A DNA stretch of 64,000 nt from Helianthus annuus (GCF_002127325.2 NC_035441.2:152188624-152252623), one strand, 5' to 3'. Positions 1 to 10,174 are shown, counted from the stretch's first letter. The notes: generated by a model from the letters alone, not told the origin. Translations and numbers: made by a program.

Positions 1-440
1 AAACATTCCAGTTGGAATTGGAATCCATCACCCGGCACCCACAACTACCAGTTCGGGTCGAAATGGTACGGGTCAACACGGTACGGGTTGAAACGGTTCG
101 GATCGAAACGGTTCGCGTCGAAACAGTGCGGGTCGAAACGGTACGGGTCGAAACGGTTCGCGTCGAAACGGTACGGGTCGAAACGGTTCGCGTCGAAACG
201 GTACGAGTCGAAATGGTACAAGTCGAAACGGTACGGGTCGAAACGGTACAGGTCGAAATGGTTCGAAACGGTTCAATTCGAAACGGTACGGGTCGAAACC
301 ATTGGCGTCGAAACGTTACGGGTCGAAACCGTTCACCTCAAAATGGTACGAGTCAAAACCTATGTAGCACGGATACGGGTACATGACTGGGGTACGGGGA
401 CGATACGGGTACGGGGAACGGCAAAACTCAAAAATACAAG
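1..440. repeat. Minisatellite of ~15-bp units
   Basis: From about 55 to 350 the sequence repeats the word GGGTCGAAACGGTA or its variant ending GGTTCG, roughly twenty times with small changes. Units drift towards the right end and merge into ordinary AT-rich DNA after about 440. The first 50 bases are rich in AATTGGAAT words, like the stretch at 1896-2070. A second short patch of the same minisatellite lies at 1740-1830. Open frames through the array only read the repeat and are not taken as genes. The array may extend left of the window. Confidence 0.85.
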
Positions 441-856
441 ATAATGGGTACGACAAAAAAATAATATTAAAAAGTAAAAATATATTAAACAAAGTCCAAA
501 AAATAAAAATATATTAAACAAAGTCCAAAAATATACTAAACTCCAAAAACACTACATCAACCATAGGTAATTAAAATTGATTTTAAATAATTTAGACAAT
601 GCATATATATAATAACTTAATAAGTGATCACTGATATGAAATCTACTAAAAACAAAATTCATAGGGATTATTAACTAAAATAAAAACTTAAAAGAAATAT
701 ATATTAGAAAATATAACTTGTAGATTAGACTTTAATAATTATTAAATGTGAAAAGTATGACCATAACGCAATATTTAACTATTCCTCTGGATAACTATTC
801 CTCTGGAGCAATGTATCAGACATAGTACATCACATACATTTTTAGGGGTAAAAATC
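441..856. other. AT-rich DNA without a recognised gene
   Basis: This is A/T-rich sequence with a short duplicated phrase (AAAAATATATTAAACAAAGTCC at 474 and again near 505, paraphrased here as a ~30-bp tandem pair). I see no coding frame, RNA gene or element ends. Confidence 0.5.
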
Positions 857-1160
857 TAAATTCACATCTATTCCACTAAATTGTGTGAGTGGGGTTTTTA
901 TAATACGAAGAGTATAAAAAGTGGTTGTGAGTAGAGGAGAGAGAAAATGTTACTGTTCATCTGTATATTTGAAAAGACACTGTTCACCCCCCTATAATTT
1001 TTTAATATATTTTGAAAGTGGTTGTGAGTGAAGGAGAGAGAAAAGATAATGATAAAGGTATAAAAATATATTATTTAATTGAAAAGGAGAGAGAAAATAT
1101 AGTGTATTTTAGTGTAATTTAGAGTGAAAAAAATGGTGGAATGAATGTTATTGCTCTTAC
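857..1160. mobile_element. Tourist-like MITE, copy 1
   Basis: A ~300-bp non-coding unit that matches 3485-3788 closely. Shared phrases include GAGTATAAAAAGTGGTTGTG and CTGTTCATCTGTATATTTGA. The ends are imperfect inverted repeats: AAATTCACATCTATTCCA on the left, and ATTGCTCTTA on the right, which reads TAAGAGCAAT on the other strand. The flanking TAA/TTA trinucleotides fit a PIF/Harbinger (Tourist) MITE. There is no ORF. Confidence 0.65.
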
Positions 1161-1380
1161 ACATCTTATCCTCTTCAAACTTCATCTTCCCAACCATACT
1201 CTTTCCCATTAAGAAAAGAAACAGAGCAGAATGCAGTGAACAAATATATTGTACAAACTGATGACATCTAATATCAAACGTGAATAAGAAGAAAAGGTCG
1301 GCCCGTATTTATAAATTATAATTAAAACCCTACTTTTAATATGGAAACCTCCCCGATACTCGGAACTGCCGTCCCCATAT

Positions 1381-1575
1381 TTTTTTTTTTGAACGGCAAA
1401 TTTGGATCACTGACGGACCACTGGAGTATCATCGTGCCACCAGCAGAACCACCCGATCATATCCATCTCCACTAGGCAATAATGCCTATACACCAATTCA
1501 GGAGGAAACCCAATTAATCTGGGAAAACCCCCTTGTGGGAATCGAACCCATGACCAAATGATCATAAGCCTTATT
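1381..1575 (-). mobile_element. tRNA-derived SINE (minus strand)
   Basis: Read on the minus strand, this begins with a tRNA-like head containing the B-box GGTTCGATTCCC, continues with a ~150-bp body and ends in an A tail (the T run at 1380-1391). The same body occurs on the plus strand at 36070-36319, so this is a family. It is flanked by an unusually long direct repeat of 33 bp (1348-1380 and 1576-1608, starting CCTCCCCGATACTCGG), which I read as the target-site duplication. Confidence 0.8.
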
Positions 1576-1739
1576 CCTCCCCGATACTCGGAACTGCCGT
1601 CCCCATATTACCCGAATCGTTTCATTGTCGTATACTTATTCCCGGAAACGTCTGGGGGACGTCCCCATGGCGTTTCCGGCGCGTTTCCGTCCCCGGGACG
1701 GGTACTCGAGGTCAGATGGCGTCCCCGTGCTTCATAGGT

Positions 1740-1830
1740 CAAAATTGTTCGTGTCGAAACGGTACGGGTCGAAACGGTTCGGATCAAAACCGGTATGGGT
1801 CGAAACGGTGCGGGTCGAAACAGTCGAAGA
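1740..1830. repeat. Second patch of the ~15-bp minisatellite
   Basis: Five to six units of the GGGTCGAAACGG type, in the same orientation as the array at the left edge. It is preceded by a GC-rich stretch (1640-1730) with GTCCCCGGGACGGG-type inverted words. No gene is supported. Confidence 0.7.
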
Positions 1831-1889
1831 TTTCAATGAATTTACTTTAATTTCTTCACATATAAAAATGATTTTGAATTCCTTTAGTT

Positions 1890-2075
1890 AAAGGAATTTG
1901 AAGGAATTCATGCCTAATTCCAATTTCAATTCCATTGTCAACCAAACACATGAAGATTGGAATTGGGATTCCAATTCCATCAAATTCTGTGAACCAAACA
2001 TTTTAAGAGATGAAATTCAAATTCCAATTCCTTTAAATTCCATTGAATTCCTGCGAACCAAACGTCCCCTAAGTT
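1890..2075. mobile_element. End of a probable small DNA transposon
   Basis: The stretch repeats AATTCCAATT words in both orientations and carries GAACCAAACATT and GAACCAAACGTCCCCTA. Terminal motifs like these (TAGGGGACGTTTGGTTC on the other strand) are common at the ends of non-autonomous DNA transposons. The window start (1-30) has similar AATTGGAATCC words and may belong to the same element, with its left end outside the window. No ORF is credible. Confidence 0.35.
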
Positions 2076-2079
2076 TCTT

Positions 2080-2250
2080 AACCTAGATTAGGCTCTATAT
2101 ATACGATAAAGGAAGCTTAGTTGCAACACATTGGACATGGGTCATCCGGCTAAACCACTTTAAATTGTTGTGTTTGTTTTTTGCTTTCATGTGTGTACGT
2201 GTTCAGTTTCATGTGTTCAATCCTAACAATTAGTATTAGAGTTAGGCTAT
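2080..2250 (+). mobile_element. Decayed copia LTR end with mutated primer site
   Basis: The segment ends in CAATCCTAACA followed by ATTAGTATTAGAGTTAGG. The CCTAACA terminus plus the following phrase match the end of a copia LTR and an initiator-Met primer site (ATTGGTATCAGAGC), as seen intact at 53101-53121. The primer site differs only by C-to-T and G-to-A changes. A TATATATA word at 2096-2103 could be its old promoter. The internal part of the element is gone. Confidence 0.5.
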
Positions 2251-2780
2251 TGATTGTATACACGAAGAACACCGTTTGAACCAGCCGTCGTTGCGCCGCC
2301 TCCACCTAGCACCGTTAGTGTTCCATTGGTCCCTGCTTTTAGATAAAAAGAAACACATATACAAATTTATAGAAAACGGTTTATTAAAAGTTATAAAAAA
2401 TTCAAATTTATATTCCAAAAGAAAGTTAATTATTTATTGGGTGACTAATTGGGTGTATAATCGAAGGTGAATATTTGGGTGCGAATGTAAGACCACGGGG
2501 AGTGGTGGCGTTGGTTAGGGCGGGGGAAGCTAGTCAACGCTGGCTAGCCCACTCCGTAGCAGGGTTGGCTTGGCGTTGCCCAGCTAGCGTCGCTATGAAG
2601 CCCGGCATGGGACGGGGTGGGAAGATGACTTGGCTGGCTACCATTGGCTGAGGAATATGACCGTTGGGCTAGCCGTTGGCCAACGGCTACTTAAAAATGA
2701 ATTCTTTATTTTATAATCTATATATGTCAAATAATACTTACCATTTTTACTACCAAAAAATTCAAAAACCACTACCAACC
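2251..2780. other. No clear gene; probable 5' part of a Harbinger element
   Basis: The G/C-rich part (2495-2690) repeats GGCTAGC, TTGGC and CCGTTGG words. This kind of low-complexity leader precedes the transposase in some plant Harbinger elements, and here a broken transposase follows at once. I could not identify terminal inverted repeats. Confidence 0.3.
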
Positions 2781-3350
2781 TCCAATTGATTCTTCAAGTT
2801 CAAGCGATTCGTATAAAAGATTTCTTTTGTCATCCTCATTCGACGACGGAGCGGAAATATTATTATCAATAGTGGCGGCGGTTGTAAAAGCTATTGTTGA
2901 AGATTCAGATAAAGTGACTTTCCAACCCGAACCAAAACGGAGGAAGTACATAGAGAGGGAACGCGAAATAGCAAACGATTTGTTGGTAAGAGATTATTTC
3001 TCACCCGAACCAACGTATGATCAAAACATGTTTAGGCGTCGTTTTCGTATGAGTAAAAATTTATTTTTAAGAATATCAAAGGATTTAGAGGATAATTATC
3101 CTTATTTCCAACAAAAACCCGATGCGTGTGGTAAGATCGGATTTACCACGTGTTAAAAGGTCACAACCGCCCTAAGACAATTGGCTTACGACAATAGTTC
3201 CGACATAATGGACGACTATTTAAAAATGTCGGCACGAGTGGCTAGGGAAAGTCTTCACAATTTTTGGGCGTATATCATGGAACTATATATGAAAAGATAA
3301 TTGAGAAAACCAACGTTGAGTGATATGCAACAACTTTTGGAACATATGAT
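2780..3350 (+). pseudogene. Broken PIF/Harbinger transposase (N-terminal part)
   Basis: The reading frame encodes a protein like the plant transposon protein family (Pfam Plant_tran, the Harbinger transposase/ALP1 group). Recognisable pieces are RRKYIEREREIANDLLVRDY, FRRRFRMSKNLFLRI and, beyond a stop at 3154-3156, a LRQLAYD-type segment and LRKPTLSDMQQLLEH. An open frame runs from 2827 to 3156 but has no ATG at its start. Two in-frame stops (near 3154 and 3298) and loss of everything after about 3350, including the catalytic DDE region, show that it is dead. In the family the protein is about 350-450 aa, so roughly the first 40 percent remains. The family assignment is from memory of its motifs. 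Confidence 0.7.
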
Positions 3351-3484
3351 AACAATGTATATGATTTATACAATACATCTTGAAAAAATCAACTAAAAGT
3401 GTATACTATTATTACTGACCATTTAGAATGACATAATTCCTATATTTAAACAAGGGGCTGATTGTATACATACCCTCTATAGTC

Positions 3485-3788
3485 TAAGAGCATTCATATC
3501 CAACCCACTAAAATATGTGAGTGGAGTTTTTATAATATAAAGAGTATAAAAAGTGGTTGTGAGTGGAGGAGAGATAAAATGTTACTGTTCATCTGTATAT
3601 TTGAGGGGACACTGTTCACCCCCTATAATTTTTTAATATATTTTGGAAGTGATAGTGAGTGGATGAGAGAGAAAAGGTAATGATAAAGGTATAAAAAATA
3701 TTATTTAATTGAACAGGAGAGAGAAGATGTAGTGTTTTTTAGTGTAATTTAGGGTGAAAAATTGATGGAATGAATGTGAATACTCTAA
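3485..3788. mobile_element. Tourist-like MITE, copy 2
   Basis: A complete copy of the element at 857-1160. Inside the TAA duplications (3485-3487 and 3786-3788) the ends read GAGCATTCATATCCA and TGAATACTC, which are inverted repeats of each other with a few mismatches. It has no coding capacity. The 3-bp TAA duplication is typical of PIF/Harbinger-derived MITEs, so the broken Harbinger transposase just upstream belongs to the superfamily that could once have moved it. Confidence 0.75.
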
Positions 3789-4005
3789 TTCCAAATTCTT
3801 CTCAAATGACAGCTTGAGAAGGAATCAAACGACTGCTTGCATGTTTTTATGTCAAATCATAGCCCCCCTATAAATTTCAACCAAATGTTTGTGCATATGT
3901 TTAGCAGGTCTGCAGTCAAATCATAGCCTCCATGACTCGTTTACATATGTGTTAAATGGCCGTTTGATAATATGGAACGATATGAAATTGAAAAGCAAGG
4001 ATCTT
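3789..4005. other. AT-rich spacer, no gene seen
   Basis: Two similar phrases (TCAAATCATAGCC at about 3852 and 3915) hint at an old local duplication. The right end, 3991-4005, is the left copy of a LINE target-site duplication. Confidence 0.4.
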
Positions 4006-4235
4006 CGAAAACATTTTCGTTCCGATGTCCGTGTCCGTGGAGCAAATTAAAGAAGAGGCTTTTCACTGGATTTGCGCTAGATCGAAGATTAAGCCCCCGG
4101 CTTGGGAAAATTGGAAGACTTTTGATGTTTTAGAGATGTTGTAACTTGTTTCCCGTTTCTTTGCGTTGTGTTGTTTTTCAGCCTCTTGCTGGCTCTTTAT
4201 ATATATATATAAAGTGTGGTTGCCGTTCAAAAAAA
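4006..4235 (+). mobile_element. 5'-truncated LINE insertion (3' end only)
   Basis: The segment encodes the last ~38 residues of a plant LINE ORF2 (…EQIKEEAFHWICARSK… ending WENWKTFDVLEML, stop near 4143), then a short 3' UTR and a poly-A tail. It is bracketed by the 15-bp direct repeat AAAAGCAAGGATCTT (3991-4005 and 4236-4250), the target-site duplication of the insertion. Reverse transcriptase and endonuclease are absent, as expected for an abortive insertion primed from the 3' end. Confidence 0.85.
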
Positions 4236-4250
4236 AAAAGCAAGGATCTT

Positions 4251-4499
4251 GCTAGTGGTATAGCATAACCTATAAACAAAAATCCAAGCAACTAGTAAAA
4301 ACTTATATTATTGAGTCAAAAGGTGTGACTGTGTACAAGATAATTATGAAAGTGCAAATAGGAGTTACTATTATTTTAGGACGCTCTAAAATGTAAAAAA
4401 AAAAAAAAAAAGCCCACAATCAGTAGTTTCAACTTTCAACTACTTTTTTCACTTTCCAGTTTTCAAGCACCAAATTCAGTAAACCACAAAATAGCCCCT
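4251..4499. other. Spacer before element E1
   Basis: AT-rich DNA with a poly-A run (~4397-4412). Its last five bases, CCCCT (4495-4499), are the left target-site duplication of E1. No gene is visible. Confidence 0.5.
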
Positions 4500-5392
4500 T
4501 GAAGAAACACGTAACTAATTTTAGTGTTAATTAGTTTGATTTATGTTTCAATCATAGTGGTTAATCTTCTTTGGTTTCCTAAGCTCCTTAATGATGGTTT
4601 AATCCTGCAAAACAGAAACACCGTTAGCTCGTTAAGAGGGGAATATGGGGGGTTTCCCTCTTAATCAGACTCCGGCGTGAGAATAAGTATCTGCTTTGGG
4701 GAGATTAAAAATGGTAAAGAGTGAGAGTAGAGGGAATAGAATGCTTTAATCTGTCAACCAAGGTCTCTATTTATAGCCGGAGAGGTGTAGAGGATGTGGG
4801 CTGATGGGCCTTGGGCCGGAAGGCGACAACGCAGCGGATATGCTCCTTGTCTCACTGGTGTCGACCGTTAGTGGCTTCTAGAAGCTTTCCGGTGCTGGCG
4901 CACAGTGATTAGAGCCACGTGTCACTGTTGTCGGCCTCTGTCCCTCTGCCACCAGCAGGTAAGTGGAGATCGTGGGGCAGGTGTCTCTGCCCTATGATTG
5001 GTGCCACGTGGGCGTCCTTGAGTACTTTTTGTCTCCTGTACGTCAGACGATCGTGGAGCACGATTGAGCAGAGTCTGGAGGACGCGGATTGGCTCTTTTT
5101 ATCTGCCACTTGTACCTTTTGTACCTTCTGAAGTGGTCATGCGCTACGGGTCCTGCGCGATCCTTACTGAGCACGTAACTAGCCCGCGCAGGATTATAGT
5201 TGTTGACGACTCTAATCCAGAAAGCTAAGTGTTGAGATTAATGGTCTTTCTTGTTTAGACCTCGCGCGAGGTCAATCAATGTTGGAGTAGCCCGCGCGAG
5301 GTTGGGATTGAACATCTTGTAGATTAAAGAGTATGGTTCTGCGCGCGACCTGTAGGAAGGTTTGCGCGGCTTTTTGGGACCATACCCCTTCA
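4500..5392 (-). repeat. E1 left LTR (3' LTR in coding sense)
   Basis: 893 bp, starting TGAAGAAACACG and ending CCATACCCCTTCA on the plus strand, so it has TG/CA ends. It pairs with 29791-30684. A TATA box for leftward transcription lies around 4768-4780 (GGCTATAAATAG on the minus strand). The part from 5150 to 5350 is dense in GCGCG words and includes the perfect palindrome GACCTCGCGCGAGGTC at 5258-5273. Confidence 0.95.
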
Positions 5393-5403
5393 AGTCCCCC
5401 CAG
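5393..5403 (-). promoter_or_regulatory. E1 polypurine tract
   Basis: On the minus strand CTGGGGGGACT sits directly against the LTR. This is the expected plus-strand priming site and it confirms that the element reads leftwards. Confidence 0.8.
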
Positions 5404-6090
5404 TTCAGTGCTGCACCATGCGCGAAGTAAGTGGTTGGAGCTCTGGACTTAGAAAAAAGAAGTTTTAATGCTTTGAAAATGCTTGCTTGATCTTTGGTTG
5501 ACGGCGCGCGTGTAACTGCTTGTCACTTACTACGGCGCGACTACCAGGTTGGCTCTTGCTGATTTACTCCCTTTAGGTTGACGCGCGAAGGAGTAATGAT
5601 CAAATGTTAATGATGCGCGACCTTAGTATCTTCTGTATGAAGTTTGTAGTAACTTTAGGCGGGAAAACCCTCGAAATTTGAATTCTGACAAGTTGGTGCA
5701 AATGTCGCTGATGGCGACGTTTGAATTGACTGCTGACACGGCTGTCATCAAGTTGTCCCTGATGGTTCGGCTTTCCGTCAGGCGAGTGAGGCCCACGCGC
5801 GCGTGGTAACCGTCACTCCGATAATCCCGCCTTACGTGGCGTTCTGTGATTGGGCACGCGCGCGGCGATCTCGGCACGTTTACCCATCGCATTAAATGCG
5901 ATGGGTATATATATCCAATGGGATGAGGGAGGAAATCACTTTTTCCTCTTCTGCTGTCGTCTTTTCTCTCCCCTTGCTTTCGATTTCTTTGAATCTTCAA
6001 ATCGCTGATGAACACGATAGCAGATCTTCAAGATTCTACATCACTTCTTCAGAACTTCTTTCGGAACCTTCGAAGTTTAAACTCATAATC
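5404..6090 (+). promoter_or_regulatory. Promoter and 5' leader of the E1 antisense gene
   Basis: Between the E1 LTR and the first ATG of the antisense gene the DNA is rich in GCGCG words, including the palindrome CCACGCGCGCGTGG at 5793-5806. A perfect 27-bp inverted repeat (two 13-bp arms around one A, 5881-5907) runs into a TATA box (TATATATA, 5906-5914). A start site ~30 bp on would give a leader of about 150 bases before the ATG at 6091. An open frame begins earlier, at 5896, but that ATG lies upstream of the expected start site, so I prefer 6091. Promoter activity is inferred. Confidence 0.55.
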
Positions 6091-9000
6091 ATGGCTGAAG
6101 AACATCATGAAGTCAATCCTGGTGAAGAAGGTCTTGTTCCCGTCCTCAAGTGGGATCTAGGGCTGTTCGAGCAGATTGTTCGGAGTTTCCGGTTTCCACC
6201 GGAATGGGATGCCAGGTATCCCGGTCAGAATCAGACGGCCGCTGATGCACCGTCGGGGTATATCACGTTATTTGAAGATTTCTTTCATCAGGGCAACTTC
6301 CGGTTGCCGGCGACGAATTTTATGGCCCATATTCTTCAGTTTTATGGGTTTCATATCTCGCAGATGAGTCCTCCCGGGATGGTCCGGGTTCGACACTTCG
6401 AGTTCCTCTGCCGATCTCATGGCATTGAGCCCACTGTTGAAAGATTCAGGGTCTTTTACCAGTTGATCAGGAATATGGGCTTCTACTCGTTTGCCAGCCG
6501 AGGTGGCGCGAAGAAGATACTTCTGAACCCTCCCAAGAGTTTCCATGACTGGAAACCAAAGTTCTTTTATATTCACGAGGAGGTGATCCCGGTCGCCATG
6601 ACCTTCCGCGCCTGGTCTGAGCCGATTGTGAAGGAAGATCTGCCGATTCCTAAGCAAGAGAATTGGTATGTTCAGCTTACTTCTACCCCGAACCGCGTGT
6701 TTGGTGAAAACGTTTTAGTAGCGGCGGGGATGAGTGACCAATGGGTGGCGGGCAGTACGGACGTTCTAGTTTTGAAGTTCGACGATAGAGGTTAGAAATT
6801 TTCAGTTTCTTTGATTTCTTGTTTCGTAACTTGTGTTTAATTGTTTAATTTGACGTATAGAGGCGCATTTGTATCAAGTTGCGTTCCCCACTTTCAGCAG
6901 GTCTATGGGTGTGCGCCCGCTTAGAGCTGGAGAAGAATACTGGTATGACCAGATTAAGGGTCATTTTATGTACCCAGTTGCTGATGCTTTCGCCGATCCA
7001 CCTACAACAACCGAAGGTGCGCATATACCTAACCCTCGACCCTTGCGCGTTTTGACTTCTGCTGGGAAAGAGATTGTTTATCTTTCCAGCGAGGAGTCTG
7101 TCGGATCTTCCAATGGAGAGTTAAGTTCATGGTCTACCATCTTTGCAGGTGTGCTGCGCGACTTGGGCATCGACCCCGAAGAGAAGAAGAAGAAACCCAA
7201 GAAGAAGGTTATCACTATTGATGCCGATGTCCCTAGTAGGAAAGGTGGTAGCAGCCGCGCAACTGCTGGTGTTGCTGATAAAGGTACCTTCCGCCTTCGT
7301 CAAAGTAACTTAGAAGATTACGTTATTATCAGTGACTCATTTGAAGGTTTGTCACGCATAGGCGAGAAGAAGGCGGGAGCTGCCGGTTCAAAGAGCTCAG
7401 GGAGCGCGGGTTCTCGCAACCCTGATGTTGAGGCCACTCCGTCTTCTGTCGCGCATGAAGAAGAAGAGAAAGAAGAAGAAGTAGAGGAGGAAGAGCCTGC
7501 TGTGAAGTTGATCAGGAAGAGAAGCAGGGAGGCTACGGTTGGTGCCTCCGTGATGTCAAAGCCTGGTGGAGTTCCTTTGATCGGAAAGAAGAGCAACTTG
7601 CGCTCTCTTTACAGATTTTCTCCAGGTTAGCTTCTTGGATCCTACTTTTACATTCCTTTGTCAAATTTCTTTTGACACTTTATTTTTGCAGAGGGCAAAA
7701 AGAAGACCCCTGAAAAGAAGGGAGTCGTTATCATAGAGCCCTCAGAGCCGGCGCTTAAAAGGCCCAAGGTCACTAAGGTTACCATCAAACCCTTCAAGGT
7801 TACTGAGTCGGAGAAGGAGAAGCACAAGGCTGGCGAGAAGCCTGTTAAGGAGAAGGATATGGAAAGAAAGAGAGCTGTTGACAAGCCTCTTACTGAGCCC
7901 AAGGAGCCCGAGGTTACTGCTGCAACCCTTCCTGAAAAGGCGCAGGGCCCGGAGGTCGTTCACGTCACAGGGCTTGACCAACCCATTGATGAGAGAAGAA
8001 AAGAACCAGAGGTTGAGAAACCGGTTAAACCCTTGTCAGCTGATGCCCCCGTTCAAACTACTCAAGTAACCTCTGCTGGTGGGTCTGGCTCCGCTGTTGA
8101 TAAGGAGAAACTTGTTGCTGCTAGGGGCGCGAGTTCTGGTGGTCCTGGAGGTTTTGTGCCGCAGTCTCCTATCGGTCCAAAAGATACTATTGGAGATTTG
8201 TATTACAAGACGTATACCGAGGAGTTGCACGACAACGCTCCACACCAAGCTCCCTGGGGTTTGAAGCAGAAAGACATGTTCAAGGATTTCTCAGCGTGTT
8301 GTGAATGACTCCTAAATTCCTTCACTCCTGGCGAGGTGAATCGCCAAAGGGCGCGAACCCATGATGGGCTGTATCAAGCCTACGTTGTTGGAGAAGCCAA
8401 CACTCGCGCCGCCAATCACCAGATTGTGCGTGAGTGGCACACAATGGTCAAGGAGCAGGCTGATTGGGAGAAGTACCGTGACCGCCTGGTCAAAGAAGTG
8501 AAGGATTATGAGACTGCTAAGGCTGCCTTTGTTGAGGAAAAGGCGAAATTTGAATCTGATAGGAAATCAGAAGAATGGGGTCGTGAAGGCCTTCACGGCA
8601 AGCTTCGCGCGGCTGAAGAGCTGTTGTCCAAGGAGCGTGCTGAGTTCAAGAAGATATGTGAAAAGGACAACCAGCGTTCATATGCAGCTCGCAACAAGAT
8701 TACGGAGTTGGAGGGTAAGGTTGTGGCATTAATTGGGAAAGTTGAAGATGCGCAAGCGGCGAAGGAGAATGCTGAGGTTTGGGACACGTTTGCCCTTTCT
8801 CCCTTTGTGATTTGTTTGTATAATGTGTCTGAGTGTTTTTACTTTTCGTAGGTTGAGCTGGCTGATGTAAAGTCGCAACTGTCAAGAAAAGACAAGGATC
8901 TGATCGCCAAGGACGTCGAGATTTTGCCGAGCTAAAACGCCGCCTACAAGAGCAGGTTGACAAAAGTGAGTCCTCGGAGATCGATCTTGAAGCTGAAAGA

Positions 9001-9648
9001 TCGACAGTTGCTTCTGCTGAGGATGCCAGGCAAAAGGCTGAGGAGGCGCGTGCCATAAGTTCGTCAGCCCTGAATGTGGCGCAAAATAACTATGCTGAGG
9101 TCCAGGGTATTGTCGACACGCTGTCCGCGGAGGCTGAATGGATGCGTGGCAGGGGATTAATGCTGGTATTGTTCTCTGTTTAACTTGGGTTTTATTTAGT
9201 GAAACCAGTTTCTTATTCGTTTCTTTTGCTGTAGATGGCCAACTCGATTTTGAATGCTGGCGAACTGGACGGGACTGTTGCTACTCTCATAGATGCCTCG
9301 CGCGCGGTTGGTCACCGTGGAGGCTATCTGGAATGTGCGCAGCATGCTGAGGAGATGTTCGGGTAGGAGTTTGACACAGGTCACTGTTCGGTGACTGATG
9401 AAGCTAATGCGGAGTTGGCTTGCGCTGAAAGTGCATACGATCATCTAGCTCTGCCTGTGATGGACTTGGTCACAAAAGCTTTGGAGCATGATGACTGGTG
9501 CCATCGTCTTAAGGCTATTCTGGACCCACCAGAGATGGTTGATTTATCTGATGAGGAGGAGCCAGCGGGCGATGGTGGTAATGGTGATGGTGCTGGTGAC
9601 CATCATGACGATGACAAACATGGCGACGATGGTGACGGTCATGAATGA
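6091..9648 (+). pseudogene. E1 antisense accessory gene (5 exons, Transposase_28-like N-terminus)
   Basis: This gene lies on the strand opposite to E1 gag-pol. Splicing exons 6091-6790, 6861-7625, 7692-8776, 8852-9165 and 9235-9648 joins the frames exactly at GT-AG introns of 70, 66, 75 and 69 bp, giving about 1,090 codons. The first ~130 residues (…YITLFEDFFHQGNFRLP… then ILQFYGFHISQMSP) resemble the plant family Pfam calls putative gypsy-type transposon (Transposase_28). The middle is lysine/glutamate/serine-rich, with an acidic run in exon 2. Exons 3-4 look like a long coiled coil, and the end is Asp/His/Gly-rich. This copy is broken by TGA at 8306-8308, a one-base loss near 8925 and TAG at 9364-9366. 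Function is unknown. Internal promoter use and splicing are inferred from sequence only. Confidence 0.75.
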
Positions 9649-10174
9649 ATAGATGGGCTTTTTTGCCTTATAGTTTGTTTTAGATGTTAAATGTAATTTG
9701 TTGCGCGGTCGCGCTTATTTTGTATTTGAACTGATGGTGATCTGCCACTTTGTATGTAATTATTGCGTTTATGTGCTTGTTAAATATGATGTTTCATGTT
9801 TGCTTTCCTTGTCCAGTTACAATTATTGCACTGTTGCTAGAAACTTTGGTTAAGTTAGCGCGAATAAATGTAAGTGTGGCTCTTGTGTGAGTGTAGCTGC
9901 CCGGTTTCGCGCTATGCTCGCGGAGGACCTTGGAGGCGTAACTCAAGAGCTCGTAATTTACTGAAGTGTTTTCGTGTTAATCAAAAGTTTAACATGCATA
10001 TGTAACGTAGAAGTCATCATGATAAAAGAAAACATAAGGCGTAAGCTTTCTTTAATTTAAGAAACAGGCGCTTAGACCAACGTACATTGCAAACAAGTAG
10101 GGCGTTTAGCCAACATAGAAGTCAGAAAGGCGCACGGCTAACATAAGATAGTAAAGGCGCTAGGCCAAAGGTAA
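9649..10174. other. Convergent 3' regions of the E1 antisense gene and pol
   Basis: The antisense gene ends at 9648 and E1 pol ends at about 10175 from the other side, so transcripts would converge here. At 10038-10160 the word GGCG followed by a TTAGCCAA-like phrase recurs five times (10038, 10067, 10101, 10129, 10156), spaced 27-34 bp. No ORF of note and no clear terminator were found. Confidence 0.5.

Noticed and set aside
12..444. Overlapping ORFs of 67-124 aa on both strands
   Set aside because: They only translate the 15-bp minisatellite (a repeat length divisible by three keeps all frames open).
5896..6090. Upstream in-frame ATG at 5896 as start of the antisense gene
   Set aside because: It lies upstream of the expected start site of the TATA box at 5906-5914; the ATG at 6091 is more likely.
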